DNA from: JAGWJU01 sp035533295
Lineage (GTDB): Bacteria; Elusimicrobiota; Elusimicrobia; UBA1565; UBA9628
DNA length: 36,474 nucleotides
NCBI GenBank assembly: GCA_035533295.1
Contig: DATLUA010000068.1
Location: forward strand, 1 to 36,474
Direction: 5' to 3'
Shown here piece by piece: positions 23,174 to 31,679 of this stretch. The notes under the pieces are model-generated. The model saw only the letters and a list, made by a program, of their open reading frames with translations, made no database searches and was not told the origin of the DNA. Position 1 is the first letter of the stretch; each line of letters opens with the position of its first letter. The translations under genes were made by a program, and so were the position numbers.

Positions 23174-25854
23174 CGCGCGCGGCGGACCCGGAATCCAAGC
23201 GCCTCAAGGACCTGGCCGCAGGCCGCGGCGATTGGAGCCTGTGGGGCCCTTATCTCTCGGAACGGCAATGGGGCACGGTGCGGGAGGACTATTCCACGAA
23301 CGGGACATGCTGGGACTATTTTCCCCACGATCACGCGCGCAGCCGGGCTTATCGCTGGGGCGAGGACGGGCTTTTGGGCTGGACCGACCGGGAATGCCGG
23401 CTGTGTTTCGCTCCGGCCCTGTGGAACGGCAAGGACCCCATCTTGAAGGAGCGGCTCTTCGGCCTGGCCAACGCCGAGGGCAATCACGGCGAGGACGTCA
23501 AGGAGTGCTATTTTTACTTGGACGGCGCGCCGACCCACTCCTACATGAAGGCGCTCTACCGCTACCCGCAGGCCGAATTTCCCTACGCGCGCTTGGCGGC
23601 GGAAAATCGCGCGCGGGGCTTGGACCAGTCCGAGTTCGAGCTGGAAGACGCGGGCGTCTTCGCCGATGGGCGCTACTTCGACGCGACCGTGGAGTACGCC
23701 AAGGCCGCGCCGGACGACGTGCTTATCCGCCTGACGCTGGCCAACCGCGGACCCGAGGCCGCGCCGCTCTGGGTCTTGCCCACGCTGTGGTTCCGCAACA
23801 CCTGGTCCTGGGGCGACATTGAGGACGAGGACATCCCGCAAAAACCGCGTATTTCCCTGGCCGCGGCGCCGTCCCTGCAGGCCCTGGCCGAGCACGAGAC
23901 CTTGGGCCGCTGGCGGCTTTTTTTGAGCCATGACCCGGACGGACGCCTGCCCAAGGCGCTCTTCACCGAGAACGACACCAATTTCAAACGGCTCTTCGGG
24001 GCGCAAAACGGCTCGACGCGGGTCAAAGACGCCTTCCACGACGCGGTCATCGCGGGCGACAAGGACGCGGCCAGCCCGGAAGGGCCTGGCACCAAGTTCG
24101 CGGGCCTCTACCGCTTGAACTTGGCGCCCGGGCAGACCCAGGCGCTGCGCCTGCGCCTGTGCGCCGAGGGCTCGGCCCCGGCCGCGCCTTTCTCGGAGGA
24201 ATTCGACAGGATTTTCGCCAAGCGCCACGCCGAAGCCGACGCCTTCTACGCCCGGCGCATTCCCAAAGAGCTTTCGGACGAGGAAAAAACCGTCTCACGC
24301 CGGGCCTACGCCGGCCTGTGCTGGTCCAAGCAGTTCTATTTTTACGCCGTCAAGAATTGGCTGGAAGGCGACCCGGCCCAGCCGGCGCCGCCGACAACGC
24401 GCTTGAAGGGCCGCAACGCGGACTGGACGCACGTCTTCGCGCGCGACGTCTTGTCCATGCCGGACAAGTGGGAATACCCATGGTTCGCCTCGTGGGACTT
24501 GGCCTTTCATTGCGTGGCCCTGGCCGAGGTGGACCCCGATTTGGCCAAAGGCCAGCTCATCCGGCTGCTGCGCGAGTGGTACATGCACCCCAACGGGCAG
24601 ATGCCCGCCTACGAGTTCGCTTTCTCGGACGCCAACCCGCCGGTGCACGCCTGGGCCTGCTGGCGGGTCTACCGCGCCACGCTCCAAAACGGCCGCGGCG
24701 ACCGGCTGTTCTTGTCCCGCGTCTTCCAGAAACTCCTGCTCAACTTCACCTGGTGGGTCAACCGCAAGGACGTGCGCGGCAGGAATATTTTCTCCGGGGG
24801 GTTTTTGGGCTTGGACAACATCAGCCCGTTCGACCGCTCGCAGCCCCTGCCCGGCGGCGGCTATCTCGAGGAGGCCGACGGCACGGCGTGGATGGCGTTT
24901 TACTGCGCGACCATGCTCACCATGGCTCTGGAGCTGGCCAAGGACAACCCCGCCTACGAGGACATGGCTTCCAAGTTCTTCGAGCACTTCATCGCGATCG
25001 CCGACGCCATGAACACGCTTTCCGGCCATGGGCTCTGGGACGAGACGGACGGCTTCTACTACAGCCACATCCACGCGCAGGGCCGGGAGATGCCGGTCAA
25101 GCTGCGCTCCATCGTGGGTTTGATTCCGCTTTTCGCCGCGCACGTGCTGGAGGCGGACGAAGTCTCGGCCCATCCGGGTTTCGCCAAGCGCCTGAACTGG
25201 TTCCTGGAGCATCGCCAGGACCTTTGCGGCCAGATTTCCTTCCTGCACGGCTGCGAGACGCCGCGGAACCTGCGCCTCCTGGCCGTGCCGTCCAAGGAGC
25301 GCTTGGCGCGCGTCTTGGCGCGCGTCTTCGACGAGCGGGAATTCCTGTCTCCCTACGGCGTGCGCTCGCTCTCTAAAATTTATCAGGACCAGCCCTTTTC
25401 CGGAGACTTCCTGGGCCAAAAGCGCGAAGTGCGCTACACGCCGGGGGAAAGCGACTCGCGGCTCTTCGGCGGCAACTCCAACTGGCGGGGCCCCGTGTGG
25501 TTTCCCTTGAACTACCTGCTGGTCATGTCCTTGAAGCGCTACCATTACTTCTACGGCGGCTCGTTCACCGTGGAGTTTCCGACGGGCTCGGGCCGCAAGG
25601 TCACCTTGGGCCGAGCGGCCGAGGACCTCTCAAAGCGGTTGACGCGGCTCTTCGTGCCCGATAAGACGGGCGCGAGGCCTTTCTACGGAAAGTCCTCGCC
25701 CTTGGCCGCGGACCCGGGCTGGAAGGACCACGTGCTCTTCCACGAGTATTTCCACGGAGACACCGGCAAAGGCCTGGGCGCGTCGCACCAGACCGGCTGG
25801 ACCGCGCTGGCGGCGTCTCTTCTGGCGGACTTGGCCGCCGAGCGTCCGGCTTAG
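23170..25854 (+). CDS. GH63-type glucosidase (MGH1-like)
   Basis: 894 residues. The N-terminal SLWGPYLSERQWGTVREDYS, CWDYFPHDHARSRAYRWGEDGL and GLANAEGNHGEDVKE and the downstream VFARDVLSMPDKWEYPWFASWDL and GGNSNWRGPVWFPLNY are typical of bacterial GH63-like (alpha/alpha)6 glucosidases. No signal peptide is visible, so action in the cytosol on an alpha-glucoside or glucosyl-oligosaccharide is inferred. The ATG overlaps the stop of the SCO-like gene (ATGA), so translation is coupled and it is the last gene of the carbohydrate block. A GC hairpin follows immediately. The exact substrate (for example glucosylglycerate versus oligosaccharide) cannot be told from sequence alone. Confidence 0.88.
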   Translation: MTRAADPESKRLKDLAAGRGDWSLWGPYLSERQWGTVREDYSTNGTCWDYFPHDHARSRAYRWGEDGLLGWTDRECRLCFAPALWNGKDPILKERLFGLANAEGNHGEDVKECYFYLDGAPTHSYMKALYRYPQAEFPYARLAAENRARGLDQSEFELEDAGVFADGRYFDATVEYAKAAPDDVLIRLTLANRGPEAAPLWVLPTLWFRNTWSWGDIEDEDIPQKPRISLAAAPSLQALAEHETLGRWRLFLSHDPDGRLPKALFTENDTNFKRLFGAQNGSTRVKDAFHDAVIAGDKDAASPEGPGTKFAGLYRLNLAPGQTQALRLRLCAEGSAPAAPFSEEFDRIFAKRHAEADAFYARRIPKELSDEEKTVSRRAYAGLCWSKQFYFYAVKNWLEGDPAQPAPPTTRLKGRNADWTHVFARDVLSMPDKWEYPWFASWDLAFHCVALAEVDPDLAKGQLIRLLREWYMHPNGQMPAYEFAFSDANPPVHAWACWRVYRATLQNGRGDRLFLSRVFQKLLLNFTWWVNRKDVRGRNIFSGGFLGLDNISPFDRSQPLPGGGYLEEADGTAWMAFYCATMLTMALELAKDNPAYEDMASKFFEHFIAIADAMNTLSGHGLWDETDGFYYSHIHAQGREMPVKLRSIVGLIPLFAAHVLEADEVSAHPGFAKRLNWFLEHRQDLCGQISFLHGCETPRNLRLLAVPSKERLARVLARVFDEREFLSPYGVRSLSKIYQDQPFSGDFLGQKREVRYTPGESDSRLFGGNSNWRGPVWFPLNYLLVMSLKRYHYFYGGSFTVEFPTGSGRKVTLGRAAEDLSKRLTRLFVPDKTGARPFYGKSSPLAADPGWKDHVLFHEYFHGDTGKGLGASHQTGWTALAASLLADLAAERPA

Positions 25855-25876
25855 GCCGAGACCCTTCGGGCTCGGC
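25855..25876. terminator. GC hairpin between convergent GH63 and ahcY genes
   Basis: GCCGAG and CTCGGC pair over a 10-nt middle that can extend the stem (CCC-TTC-GGG after one bulged A). It begins right after the stop of the glucosidase gene. No U-run follows on either strand, so it may be a bidirectional terminator or an mRNA 3'-end stabiliser rather than a classic intrinsic terminator. Confidence 0.45.
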
Positions 25877-25907
25877 ACAGATGCGATTGAGGAAATTCCC
25901 GCAGCAT

Positions 25908-27221
25908 CTAGTAGCGGTAGTTTTCCGGCTTGTAGGGCCCGTCCACGTTCAAGCCCAGGTAGTCGGCCTGGATATTGGTCAGCTTGGTGAGCTTGGCGCC
26001 GAGCTTGCTCAGATGCAGCCGCGCGACCTTTTCGTCCAAGGCCTTGGGCAGCGTGTAGACCTTGTTCTGGTATTTCTTGGACGCCCGCGCGCTCCAGAGC
26101 TCGATTTGCGCCATGACCTGATTGGTGAACGACGAGGACATGACGAAGGACGGGTGGCCCTCGCCGCAGCCGAGATTGACCAGGCGGCCTTCGGCTAAGA
26201 CGGTCAAAACCTTGCCGTTGGGCCAAACCCACTGGTCCACCTGGGGCTTGACGTTGACCTTCTTCAACTTGCGATCACCGGTCAAGGACGCGATGTCGAT
26301 TTCCAAGTCGAAGTGCCCGATGTTGCACACGATGGCCTGGGACTTCATGACGTCCATGTGCTTGCGGGTGATGATGTCGCGGCAGCCTGTCGCGGTGACG
26401 AAGAGGTCGCCCTGCGAGGCGGCCTCGTCCATGGTGACGACCTGGTAGCCCTCCATGCAGGCCTGCAAGGCGATGATGGGGTCGATTTCGGTCACGAGCA
26501 CCCGCGCGCCCAGGCCGCGCATGGCCTGCGCGCAGCCCTTGCCCACGTCGCCGTAGCCGCAGACGACCGCGGTCTTGCCCGCGACCATCACGCCCGTGGC
26601 GCGCTTGATGCCGTCCATCAGGGACTCTCGGCAGCCGTAGAGGTTGTCGAATTTGGACTTGGTCACCGAGTCGTTCACATTGATGGCCGGGCACTTCAAG
26701 GTGCCCTTGGCCGCCCGCTCGTAGAGCCGGTGCACGCCGGTGGTGGTCTCCTCGGAAAGCCCCACGACGTCCTTTAAAAGCTCGGGGTACTTGTCGTGGA
26801 CCATGTTGGTCAAATCGCCGCCGTCGTCCAATAGGATCGTGGGACCGCTGCCGTCTTGCCAGCGCAGGGTCTGCTCCACGCACCAGTCGTACTCCTCGTT
26901 GGTCTCGCCCTTCCAGGCGAACACGGGAACGCCGGCCTTGGCCACGGCCGCGGCCGCCTGGTCCTGGGTCGAGAAAATATTGCAGGAACTCCAGCGCACG
27001 TCGGCGCCGAGCTTGACCAAGGTTTCTATCAAGACCGCGGTCTCGATGGTCATGTGGAGACACCCCGCGATGCGCGCGCCCTTCAAGGGGTTCTTGCCCG
27101 CGTATTCCTCGCGCAAGGCCATCAGGCCCGGCATCTCGCTCTCGGCGATCTCGATTTCCTTGCGGCCCCAGTCGGCCAGCGAAATGTCCTTGACTTTATA
27201 ATCCATGGTGGCGGTCGGCAT
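25908..27221 (-). CDS. ahcY: Adenosylhomocysteinase
   Basis: 437 residues. KDISLADWGRKEIEIAE at the N-terminus, CNIFSTQDQAAAA, the NAD-binding VVCGYGDVGKGCAQAM, NIGHFDLEID and the terminal GPYKPENYRY (with the conserved KPxxYRY tail) are all present. It splits S-adenosylhomocysteine to adenosine and homocysteine and so keeps SAM-dependent methylation going. The start at 27221 has AGGGGA upstream; a later in-frame ATG (MDYKVKD) is also possible. It has its own extended -10 promoter and a leader of about 40 nt, too short for the known SAH riboswitch. It is a single-gene transcript between two plus-strand blocks. Confidence 0.97.
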   Translation of the reverse strand: MPTATMDYKVKDISLADWGRKEIEIAESEMPGLMALREEYAGKNPLKGARIAGCLHMTIETAVLIETLVKLGADVRWSSCNIFSTQDQAAAAVAKAGVPVFAWKGETNEEYDWCVEQTLRWQDGSGPTILLDDGGDLTNMVHDKYPELLKDVVGLSEETTTGVHRLYERAAKGTLKCPAINVNDSVTKSKFDNLYGCRESLMDGIKRATGVMVAGKTAVVCGYGDVGKGCAQAMRGLGARVLVTEIDPIIALQACMEGYQVVTMDEAASQGDLFVTATGCRDIITRKHMDVMKSQAIVCNIGHFDLEIDIASLTGDRKLKKVNVKPQVDQWVWPNGKVLTVLAEGRLVNLGCGEGHPSFVMSSSFTNQVMAQIELWSARASKKYQNKVYTLPKALDEKVARLHLSKLGAKLTKLTNIQADYLGLNVDGPYKPENYRY

Positions 27222-27268
27222 TGTTCATGTCCCCTGTGGGAAAATTCGGCTTCTATCGCCGGAGATAA

Positions 27269-27277
27269 ATTATAGCA
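27269..27277 (-). promoter_or_regulatory. ahcY promoter, extended -10
   Basis: Minus-strand TGCTATAAT, a perfect TATAAT with the TGn extension. The expected start is near 27262, giving a leader of about 40 nt that contains the AGGGGA Shine-Dalgarno sequence. Confidence 0.65.
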
Positions 27278-27309
27278 AAGGCGGCGCGCCGCCCGAGGGG
27301 CCGGTTGGG

Positions 27310-27386
27310 GCGCTTTGGCGTAGGCCCAAAAGCGCGGCCCACCCGGGACCATGGGCCCCTGATTATTTTTCCGGAGCGGGTACAAT
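27310..27386 (+). promoter_or_regulatory. Inverted repeat and -10 box upstream of the exported nucleotidyltransferase-like gene
   Basis: GCGCTTT (27310-27316) and AAAGCGC (27329-27335) can pair over a 12-nt loop. TACAAT at 27381-27386 is a probable -10 giving a leader of about 28 nt that contains GGAGGAGGG before the ATG at 27421. The hairpin's role, if any, is unknown. Nothing else is recognised in the gap 27222-27420 apart from the ahcY promoter. Confidence 0.4.
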
Positions 27387-27420
27387 GTTAGTGGTTCCAT
27401 CATTTGGAGGAGGGATTGGA

Positions 27421-28938
27421 ATGAACAAGTTTTGGACCCGCCTCGCGGCCGGAGCCCTGCTCAACGCCGCGGCGCGCGGGCAAACCTTAGCGCGGCGTCT
27501 CAAGCATTCATTTTTTCCCCTTTTAGCCGCCGCGCTCTTCGCGCAGGCGCTGTCATCCCGCCAGGCCCGGGCCGGCGCGGATGAGGCCGCAGCCAGCGGA
27601 GCTGACGCTCTTATCCTTCCCGTTGGCGCGGGCAACTCAACGCTGAGCGGGCCAATCGGACTCGTCCAGTCGGACGAGCTCGCCAACCTTTCCCAAAACC
27701 TGACGCCCCGACTGGACGCGCTGCCGCCCGCCGAAGCACGGACCCCGGAAGACGCGCCCAGCGAGTCGGCTCCGGCCGCCGCGAAAATTTCCGCGGCTCT
27801 CGAGCCTTCCGCAATCGTGGGAGCTCATGTTTTACCCACGCCCGCGCCGTCCAAAATTTTACCCCAGCCCGTCATCGGACCAGTTTCCGGCCCGGCGCCC
27901 GGAGCGTCCTTCGCGGCCCGGCGCCGCAAGAGGATCTCGGCCGTCTACCGCTTCCACCGCTCGGCCTTGAAAGCCTACCGCTGGTACAACATGATTCACA
28001 CCCAAGGCCTCTGGACAGACTACCGCCAAAAAATAGCGGCTTTAACATCGGCGGGAAGCCCGCCATCGATCAAGCGCCCGCGCGCCTTTTTCACCGCCCT
28101 GCGCACTTTCGGTTCGACCGGCGAGCGCCCGGAAATGGGCTACACTTCCGCCTTGGCGGGAAAAGACCAAGTGATCGCCGAAGCCCTGGGCGTGGCCGCG
28201 CGTCATTTGCGCGGCGGCAAAACCTCCGAGGCTCAGGTCGCCCTGCGCGGCTTTTTGAACGCCGCCGCGGCTTCCGACGACCCGCGGCACAGCAACTCGC
28301 ATTTTCGCAAGGTCGCGCGCAACGCGCTCTCCGAGGCGTCGTTCAAGCCCGCGGCGGAGCTGGTCCCCTATTTCCAAGGCCTCAGGCCGCGGCCCGCCAG
28401 CCAAGCCTTGCCCCAGGACGCCCAAGACGCGGTGCGCGCGAAGCTGCGCCAAACGGTGATGGAGACCTTGGCCGAGGAAAGCCCCCGGGCCAAGGACCGC
28501 ATCGTGGCCGTGGTGCTCTTTGGCAGCTTCGCCAACGGCGCGGCCTCGGAAGAAAGCGATTTGGATTTGGCCGCGGTGAGCGCCGACGGCGGCAGCGGCG
28601 AGGTCAAGAATTTCGCCAAGCGGCTTGAGCAGCGCTGGGACGACGCGCGGCACCCCGTCGCCTTCAAGGACGACGCCCGCATCGCGGACGACCCCAGCGC
28701 GGCTTACCTCCGCCGCTACTACCGCATCGCCTACCGCGTCATCGCGCTCTCGGCCGAACTGGAGCGAGATCTTTCGCCGGCACCCGAAACCGAGGCGGCA
28801 CCGGCGTCCGGAAAGCTTTCGCTGCAAGCCCGGGCCCAGCGCGTCGTGATGTACTCGGGCATCTACGGCGCGACGATCTACGCAGACCTCTCGCGCGCGG
28901 CGCGCTCTTTGGCCGCCCGGATGGGACTCGCATGGTGA
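27421..28938 (+). CDS. Exported protein with C-terminal nucleotidyltransferase-like (Pol beta superfamily) motif
   Basis: 505 residues. The N-terminus has charged residues followed by a hydrophobic segment (SFFPLLAAALFAQALSS) and ARAGADEA, which looks like a late signal peptide. An Ala/Pro-rich linker runs to ~160, then a helical domain (~160-345). Near the end VVLFGSFANGAASEESDLDL (G368, S369, D380, D382) is the GSx10DxD motif of Pol-beta-type nucleotidyltransferases such as MNT and aminoglycoside nucleotidylyltransferases. The helical C-terminus resembles a substrate domain. Nucleotide transfer outside the cytosol would be odd, so localisation is uncertain. ATG 27421 is chosen for its strong GGAGGAGGG. 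The hydrolase gene overlaps its 3' end. Confidence 0.72.
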   Translation: MNKFWTRLAAGALLNAAARGQTLARRLKHSFFPLLAAALFAQALSSRQARAGADEAAASGADALILPVGAGNSTLSGPIGLVQSDELANLSQNLTPRLDALPPAEARTPEDAPSESAPAAAKISAALEPSAIVGAHVLPTPAPSKILPQPVIGPVSGPAPGASFAARRRKRISAVYRFHRSALKAYRWYNMIHTQGLWTDYRQKIAALTSAGSPPSIKRPRAFFTALRTFGSTGERPEMGYTSALAGKDQVIAEALGVAARHLRGGKTSEAQVALRGFLNAAAASDDPRHSNSHFRKVARNALSEASFKPAAELVPYFQGLRPRPASQALPQDAQDAVRAKLRQTVMETLAEESPRAKDRIVAVVLFGSFANGAASEESDLDLAAVSADGGSGEVKNFAKRLEQRWDDARHPVAFKDDARIADDPSAAYLRRYYRIAYRVIALSAELERDLSPAPETEAAPASGKLSLQARAQRVVMYSGIYGATIYADLSRAARSLAARMGLAW

Positions 28939-30188
28939 GCCGGCGCCGCCAGGGAACCTGGATCGCGTTGCTGGCCGCGCTCATCGCCTGCGCGGGAACG
29001 GCCGCCCGCGCGGACCAAGCCACCGACAACCGCGCGGTCGCGGCGTTTCAAGCTCGGATTAATTCGCTTAAGCCCCCCGCCGCCGCGTGCGCGGTCAAGA
29101 ACCCGACGCATCTTTGCTTTGGCGCGGACCTGCCCTTCCTTAATATCCACGCGCCGGGCCAAAAGGCGGCCCGCTCCATCCTGATGATCCACGGGCTGGG
29201 CGACTCTCCTTACTCCATGCAAGTGCTGGCCGACCTCTTCTACTCCTACGGCTACAACGTGGTGGGCGTCCTGTTGCCCGGCCATGGCCGCAAGTCCGAG
29301 GACCTGCTCCACGCCAAGCTCTCGCAGTGGCAGCGGGCCGCCGAAGAGGGCCTGCACGTCGCCGCGGCCATCGGGCAACGCGTGTCCATCGCGGGCTTTT
29401 CCACCGGCGGCGCCTTGACGCTCAATCTCGTGCGCCGAAACTACAAGAGCGCCCACCCCCTGGACCTCCAGGACCTCTTTCTATTCTCTCCGGCCATCCA
29501 GATTCATGACCGCAAGGCGCCGGTCATCTGCAGCCTCTCGCCGCTCGATTTGGCGGCCTTCGAGGCCGTCCACCCCTGGGCCTCGGTCGCGCCATGGGCC
29601 AAGGCCGCGGCCGCGGGCGGCGGCGGGCCCTACCAGGACTACTATGACGGACGCTACGCCAAGATGGCCCTAAACGGCGTCTGCCAACTCCAGGAGCAAA
29701 TCGAGGAGAACTCGGCGACAGGACGGCTCCCGCGCCTGCCCCTCAGCATCACCCTGCCGGACCTCACGCCCGCGCTCATTGGCTCCCTGGTCCAATACAA
29801 ATCCACGGTCCGCGTCTCGCCGGAAATCATCTCGGACATCAAAGGCCACGGCCTGGGCGTCTTTACGGTTGAGTCCGACTCGGACACGACCGTCAACCCG
29901 GACGCGGTCATCCAATTCATGCGGGATTTATCCGGAGCCCGCGCCCAGTTCATCCTCTACCCCAAGGCGGACGGCATCGCCCACGCCGACGTGACCCGGC
30001 CGGACTCCCCCACCAACGACGCCCAGCGCTTCGCCGAAATCGAAAACGGCATTCCCGCGTTCCTGCGCGCCGAAGCGGCGGCATCGCCCGTGGCCTCGGT
30101 GCCCGCGGCGGCGTGGCGTCCGGTCCGGCTCGACAAAAGCGCGAGCCTCCAATCCCTGGGCCTTACGCCTTTCGGCAGCCGGCCGTAG
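28932..30188 (+). CDS. Exported alpha/beta-hydrolase (carboxylesterase-like), paralogue 1
   Basis: 418 residues with a signal peptide (MVSRRRQGTWIALLAALIAC, then ARAD). The hydrolase core has ILMIHGLGDSPYSM (oxyanion HG), GYNVVGVLLPGHG and GFSTGGAL with nucleophile Ser157. VESDSDTTVN carries the probable acid, and DGIAHADVTRP the catalytic His. A variable lid region lies between ~190 and 310 and a low-complexity tail follows. It probably hydrolyses an ester outside the cytosol; the substrate is unknown. The ATG overlaps the stop of the preceding gene by 7 nt, so they are co-transcribed. A second copy without a signal peptide lies at 34283-35152. Confidence 0.85.
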   Translation: MVSRRRQGTWIALLAALIACAGTAARADQATDNRAVAAFQARINSLKPPAAACAVKNPTHLCFGADLPFLNIHAPGQKAARSILMIHGLGDSPYSMQVLADLFYSYGYNVVGVLLPGHGRKSEDLLHAKLSQWQRAAEEGLHVAAAIGQRVSIAGFSTGGALTLNLVRRNYKSAHPLDLQDLFLFSPAIQIHDRKAPVICSLSPLDLAAFEAVHPWASVAPWAKAAAAGGGGPYQDYYDGRYAKMALNGVCQLQEQIEENSATGRLPRLPLSITLPDLTPALIGSLVQYKSTVRVSPEIISDIKGHGLGVFTVESDSDTTVNPDAVIQFMRDLSGARAQFILYPKADGIAHADVTRPDSPTNDAQRFAEIENGIPAFLRAEAAASPVASVPAAAWRPVRLDKSASLQSLGLTPFGSRP

Positions 30189-30196
30189 CCGCGGCC

Positions 30197-31006
30197 CTAG
30201 CGGCGCGCGGTGAATTTCAAGGGCGTGTAGAAAAACACGCCTTCCGGGTGGGACTTCAAGCGCCGGTGCTCGCGCCGCACCTCGCGGATGAGCTTTTGAT
30301 CCACGCGGCCGGACGCGAGCAGTTGCGGCGCGACGCTCAAGAGCAGGCGCTCCCAGTAGTCAATCATGCGCTTGTAGGCCGCGCGGTCGCGCTGGTCGTA
30401 GTGCCTGGTCCAGGCGGCGACTTCCACGCGCTTAAAGCCCGCCTGGTGGAGCAAGTTGCCGGTGCGAGCGCCCACGCACGGGTCGCCGCCCACGGCGCGC
30501 TGCGCGGCGTTGTACTCCTTCCAGTACGCCGTGACCGCGGGGCACTCGGGGTAAAGGTAGAGGCTCTCGTTTTGCACCTCGATGCCATGCAGGACGGCGC
30601 CGGGCTTTAAGACCCGTCGCAGCTCCTTAAGCACCGCCTCGGGCTTGTGCAGGTGCTCCAAGACCCAGCAGAGAAAGGCCCCGTCGAAGGAGGCGTCGTC
30701 AAAGGGCAGGCGCTCGCCGTTCGCGACGCGGACCTGCGCGCGGCCTTGCGTGATGGGCCTAGCCAGGTTCTCGCGGGCGCGCGCGATTTGCGCGGGCGAG
30801 ACGTCCACGCCCTGCACGAAAATCTTGGGGAAGCGGCGCAGCAGGATTTGCGTCTGCGCGCCCACGCCGCAGCCGATTTCGAGAACCAGCCTGGCACGCG
30901 AGAAGTCGACACCCGAGAACACCATGGGCTCCAAAAACTTGCTCTGCGCCGAGAGCCGCTCCTGCTCGGCTCTGGAGTAGCCGTGGATGTAGCCTTTTTT
31001 GCTCAT
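30197..31006 (-). CDS. Class I SAM-dependent methyltransferase
   Basis: 269 residues. Motif I is VLEIGCGVGAQTQ (~41-53), the acidic loop is VQGVDVSPAQI, and the later motifs are GERLPFDDASFDGAF and LRRVLKPGAVLHG, matching the Methyltransf_11/UbiE-like group. The C-terminal ~100 residues are specific and unassigned. The substrate is unknown. Its ATG overlaps the TGA of the upstream 2OG oxygenase (ATGA), so the two are translated together and probably act on the same product. It converges on the hydrolase gene with an 8-nt gap. Confidence 0.9.
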   Translation of the reverse strand: MSKKGYIHGYSRAEQERLSAQSKFLEPMVFSGVDFSRARLVLEIGCGVGAQTQILLRRFPKIFVQGVDVSPAQIARARENLARPITQGRAQVRVANGERLPFDDASFDGAFLCWVLEHLHKPEAVLKELRRVLKPGAVLHGIEVQNESLYLYPECPAVTAYWKEYNAAQRAVGGDPCVGARTGNLLHQAGFKRVEVAAWTRHYDQRDRAAYKRMIDYWERLLLSVAPQLLASGRVDQKLIREVRREHRRLKSHPEGVFFYTPLKFTARR

Positions 31007-31659
31007 GCAGCCCCCTTGCGCGCCTTCGGCTCAAGCCCGGGGATGCGGCGCAGGGGCTTCAGCGAAAACCAGATGAAGATCATGAGCTTCGGCCGCGGGC
31101 CGACGACCGGCGCGCCGCGATGGACCAAGGTGTGGCGGAAAAGTACCGCGTCGCCGGACTTCGTGTTGGCGATCCGCGCCGCCAGCCTCTTGCTACCCGG
31201 CGCGCGCATCTCAAGTTCGCCGCCTTGATACGGGCCGCCGAGGTTGACGGACAAGGTGCACTCAGCCCAGCGTCCCGGCAGGGTCGGCGGATCCGTGTGC
31301 CAGAGCACGCGGTGTTTTTTACCCGAAGTCTGGCGGTAGACTACGGCGTTTATGCTCAGAATCGGTCGCTGGTAGCCGGAAATTTTCCGCACGCACTCGC
31401 GCAGGGAAGGCTCGTCCAGGAGCAAAGTTAAGACGCGGCCCCAATGCCGGCAGATGCCGCGGTAACTCTTGGCGTAGCGGTCCACGCGAAAGACCGCCGT
31501 CTCGACGGCGGGCAGGATCTTCGCGACGAACCGGGCGTCCAAAAAACCTAGGATCCGGACGTAGTGGCGCCGCGCGAACTCGGCGCGCAGCCGCTCCATC
31601 TCCCCGGCGGGCGGCAGGCGCATGTTGGCCGCCCCGCCTGCGATTGAAAGTGTCGGCAT
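31003..31659 (-). CDS. 2-oxoglutarate/Fe(II)-dependent oxygenase
   Basis: 218 residues with a double-stranded beta-helix pattern. LWHTDPP supplies the HxD pair (His121, Asp123) after NAVVYRQTSG. NLGGPYQGGELEM is the typical middle strand, and LVHRGAPVVGPRPKLMIF supplies the distal His180 with Arg189 or Lys191 for 2-oxoglutarate. It would hydroxylate or otherwise oxidise an unknown substrate. The start is ATG 31659 or ATG 31623 (MRLPPAG); the first overlaps the divergent gene if that gene uses its TTG. It is operonic with the methyltransferase and divergent from the ART-like and P4H-like pair. Confidence 0.83.
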   Translation of the reverse strand: MPTLSIAGGAANMRLPPAGEMERLRAEFARRHYVRILGFLDARFVAKILPAVETAVFRVDRYAKSYRGICRHWGRVLTLLLDEPSLRECVRKISGYQRPILSINAVVYRQTSGKKHRVLWHTDPPTLPGRWAECTLSVNLGGPYQGGELEMRAPGSKRLAARIANTKSGDAVLFRHTLVHRGAPVVGPRPKLMIFIWFSLKPLRRIPGLEPKARKGAA

Positions 31660-31666
31660 TTTTCGA

Positions 31667-31673
31667 TATGCTA
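31667..31673. promoter_or_regulatory. Overlapping divergent -10 boxes at the oxygenase/ART-like boundary
   Basis: Plus strand TATGCT (31667-31672) ends 7 nt before GTG 31680. Minus strand TAGCAT (31673-31668) ends 8 nt before ATG 31659. If both are used, one short AT-rich spot serves both operons and both mRNAs are nearly leaderless. Confidence 0.4.
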
Positions 31674-31679
31674 TCCGGC

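Noticed and set aside
27222..27268. SAH or SAM riboswitch before ahcY
   Set aside because: The leader from the mapped -10 is only about 40 nt, and I see no pseudoknot or conserved riboswitch core.
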